Source: Neelides folsomi (Eukaryota > Arthropoda > Collembola > Neelipleona > Neelidae). Taken from it: 64,000 nt of DNA. Below the pieces are notes generated by a model. That model searched no databases. It was not told the origin of the DNA and saw only the letters and a program-made list of their open reading frames with translations. Shown here piece after piece: positions 62,109 through 64,000 of the stretch (positions are counted from its first letter, which is position 1; every line of letters starts with the position of its first letter). The stretch is taken from NCBI GenBank assembly GCA_034687125.1, contig JAQGBZ010000029.1:62001-126000 (forward strand), read 5' to 3'. The translations under genes and the position numbers were made by a program.

Positions 62109-63852
62109 TAACACAAACTTGTATATCCACTCTAATAAAACAATTATTTAATAATAAAAATATATTATATTATTTGATAAAATAACAATCGATTCGTCCG
62201 TTATTACTCTTATCCTTATGAAATACATTAATTAATATTTAATGTATGCCTATTTTAGGTATTTACATAATTAAATATAAATGTCTTCGTATAAAATTCT
62301 TCTAAATTCCCTTCCTCATCCTTTTTAAAGTTTTAAAATATTCCTTTTCTTACATGGATTGTTTAAGTACATAATTGTATTAAGCAATAAGAATAAATGA
62401 AAATGATATATTATTACATATAACTTCTTCCAAATAAAGAGCAAATTGCACTTTATTACTTTCTTAAATTTTTGGGTATTGTTAATCTGAGTTTTTTAAT
62501 CCTAAATGATAATTTGTAATTCGTTAGTTTAGTTAGTTAGATTTTGAGAATACTACAGGCATTTAAAGAATTAAAAAAATTTGCCAGCTCAATAAGTAAA
62601 ACCCGTGTCTATCTTTTATTCTTATAAAAAGTCGGATTTGGTGAGCAGTAATAATACGCAAAATACATTTTTATAACATGACAAAAAATGAACAATGCTG
62701 TCCTGATAATGCACATATTACTTATATGCGGCATATACATACCTTTAATCACTAAACAAGCTGTGCCCTGAAAAATTGGCAGATATGAGATGGGAGCAGA
62801 CAAGCTTTAATTTTTATTTTAAATCTTTAACCTCTAAATAGTATTGCTTACAAAACATTACGTAAAACATGTAAATATTAATTAGGAATCAATATTGGAG
62901 CCATTGAGTAGTCTCACGTATCATCTTTACGTCCATTGGGAAACTTATTTTTCTACGTAAAAGTAGATTAAAATGATTAGCTGTTTTGTCTTTTGATTCT
63001 ATATGGCCAGAAAAACACATTTTGACATATTAATCGCTTAATGACATGAAAATGACATTGGATTGATAATATACTTGAAAGATGTCATTTCAATGGGAAT
63101 TGTGTTGAGCAATTATCATATGACCTATCCAGTTATTTAATCACTGAATTTGACTTAATGTTCCAATTATTAATTTTAATATACTCTTTATTGTCTTTAT
63201 ATCAATTTTCTCTATTTATATCCATTCACAAGTTGGGATCAAACAAATCTTAATGTTAGAGTAGGTAGTTAAATGCATAATGTTGATCTTAATTCTCATC
63301 AACGGTCAACCTCAACTATTCTAAACATGAGTTGCTAATTGCTAATTGTAAGAACAAAATAACAAAGATCATCGCCTTTATCTCTCGCTTTACTATATTA
63401 ATAACATTAAACTATGTATGGTATATGCTACTAAAATAGAGGTTCAACTTAAGTATAGGATAAGTGGAGGCTCCAGAAAAGAGAATAATCCAACAGAGCT
63501 AATAGGTGGATATTCAATTATGTAAATTAGTATGATTAAAGCTAATTGCCCATAAAACATATATCTGTAGTGCATTTAAAACCGCGTATAAAAAGGAATG
63601 ATGACAGATGACCAAGACCCAAAAAACATTATCAAATTAGAAGGATATTTACATATACCTAGGTTGAAAGCTCAAGTATGAAAACGCTCAATATATGTAT
63701 GATTATGATTTACAATCAATATCGAACCGTTTGATTGATATTGAACAGACGTCAATGATGAATTCAATGAGCAATGAAAATGTAGAAATGATAAAATGTT
63801 TATTGTCCTTATTATTAGAGTTGCGAGAATTAATACTTAAAAGTGTCAATTG
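62109..63852. other. HERC4 3' UTR and intergenic DNA
   Basis: Poly(A) signal at 62134-62139, then AT-rich sequence with no supported gene to the terminal exon of the next minus-strand gene. Confidence 0.5.
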
Positions 63853-63979
63853 TTATTGATAATCACCCGTTCCGTCCCAATTATGGAGCCATGGGTATTT
63901 TGGTGGACAAGGAGCAGGGCAGCTCATCATATATCTCTCTGATGGAATTGTTGGTGGGGTTTCCTCTGGAGCACCAAAT
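63853..63979 (-). CDS. Terminal exon of a Pro/Cys-rich protein, partial
   Basis: On the minus strand a TGTTTATGTAG acceptor at 63980 is followed by 42 codons ending in TAA at 63853. The frame enters with one base in the exon (phase 2). The peptide has 'FGAPEETPPTIPSERYMMSC' followed by 'PAPCPPKYPWLHNWDGTGDY' and a final Q. The raised GC of this stretch against its flanks, the splice site and the Pro/aromatic/Cys composition suggest a real last exon of a secreted or structural protein. The family is unknown, and the rest lies outside the window. Confidence 0.55.
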
Positions 63980-64000
63980 CTACATAAACATCAAATCACA

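Overview
The window is AT-rich animal DNA with many short introns (often 60-120 bp, GT..AG) and 13 supportable protein-coding loci, about one per 4-5 kb outside the empty left part. An arthropod is indicated. The left-edge gene is a beaten-path (Beat) type immunoglobulin protein, a family known from arthropods. Troponin I has the arthropod architecture with four mutually exclusive copies of one exon. Intron positions and protein divergence do not look like Drosophila; I cannot name the order. Exon structures below were worked out by hand from reading frame, splice dinucleotides and phase.

Layout. 564-1113 (-): three exons of a Beat-like gene running off the left edge. 1114-10251: no gene supported, with scattered islands of higher GC. 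10252-11604 (-) OGG1 and 11993-17328 (+) MED15 share a 388-bp divergent promoter. 18227-19236 (+) SEC22. 20341-24909 (+) GABA-B receptor subunit 1, including an 8-nt microexon. 25370-27625 (-): EB-module, cysteine-rich secreted or anchored protein, whose first intron holds a decayed, intron-containing partial copy of SEC22 on the opposite strand. 28779-29455 (-): 147-aa coiled-coil protein ending in a CaaX box. 30192-30711 (-): 117-aa secreted, very basic protein. 31395-36036 (+): gamma-tubulin complex GCP4, with a complete four-membrane-span gene (33446-34880, -) inside its eighth intron. 37181-48284 (+): troponin I, with a plausible upstream MEF2/CArG/TATA promoter. 49162-51852 (-): 744-aa secreted Q/N-rich protein with a long second open frame. 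53646-55690 (-): DNAJB12/14-type ER-membrane J protein. 57448-62108 (+): HERC4 E3 ligase. 63853-63979 (-): last exon of a proline-rich protein cut by the right edge.

The neighbours are mixed housekeeping genes (DNA repair, Mediator, ER-Golgi SNARE, microtubule nucleation, ER chaperone, ubiquitin ligase) and neuromuscular genes (GABA-B receptor, troponin I, Beat). No operon, pathway cluster, CRISPR, virus copy or recognisable transposon was seen. The points most worth a second look are the troponin I exon array and its extra exon-like pieces, the GABBR1 microexon, the nested tetraspan gene, the SEC22 partial duplication inside a neighbour's intron, and four predicted proteins I cannot place in a family.
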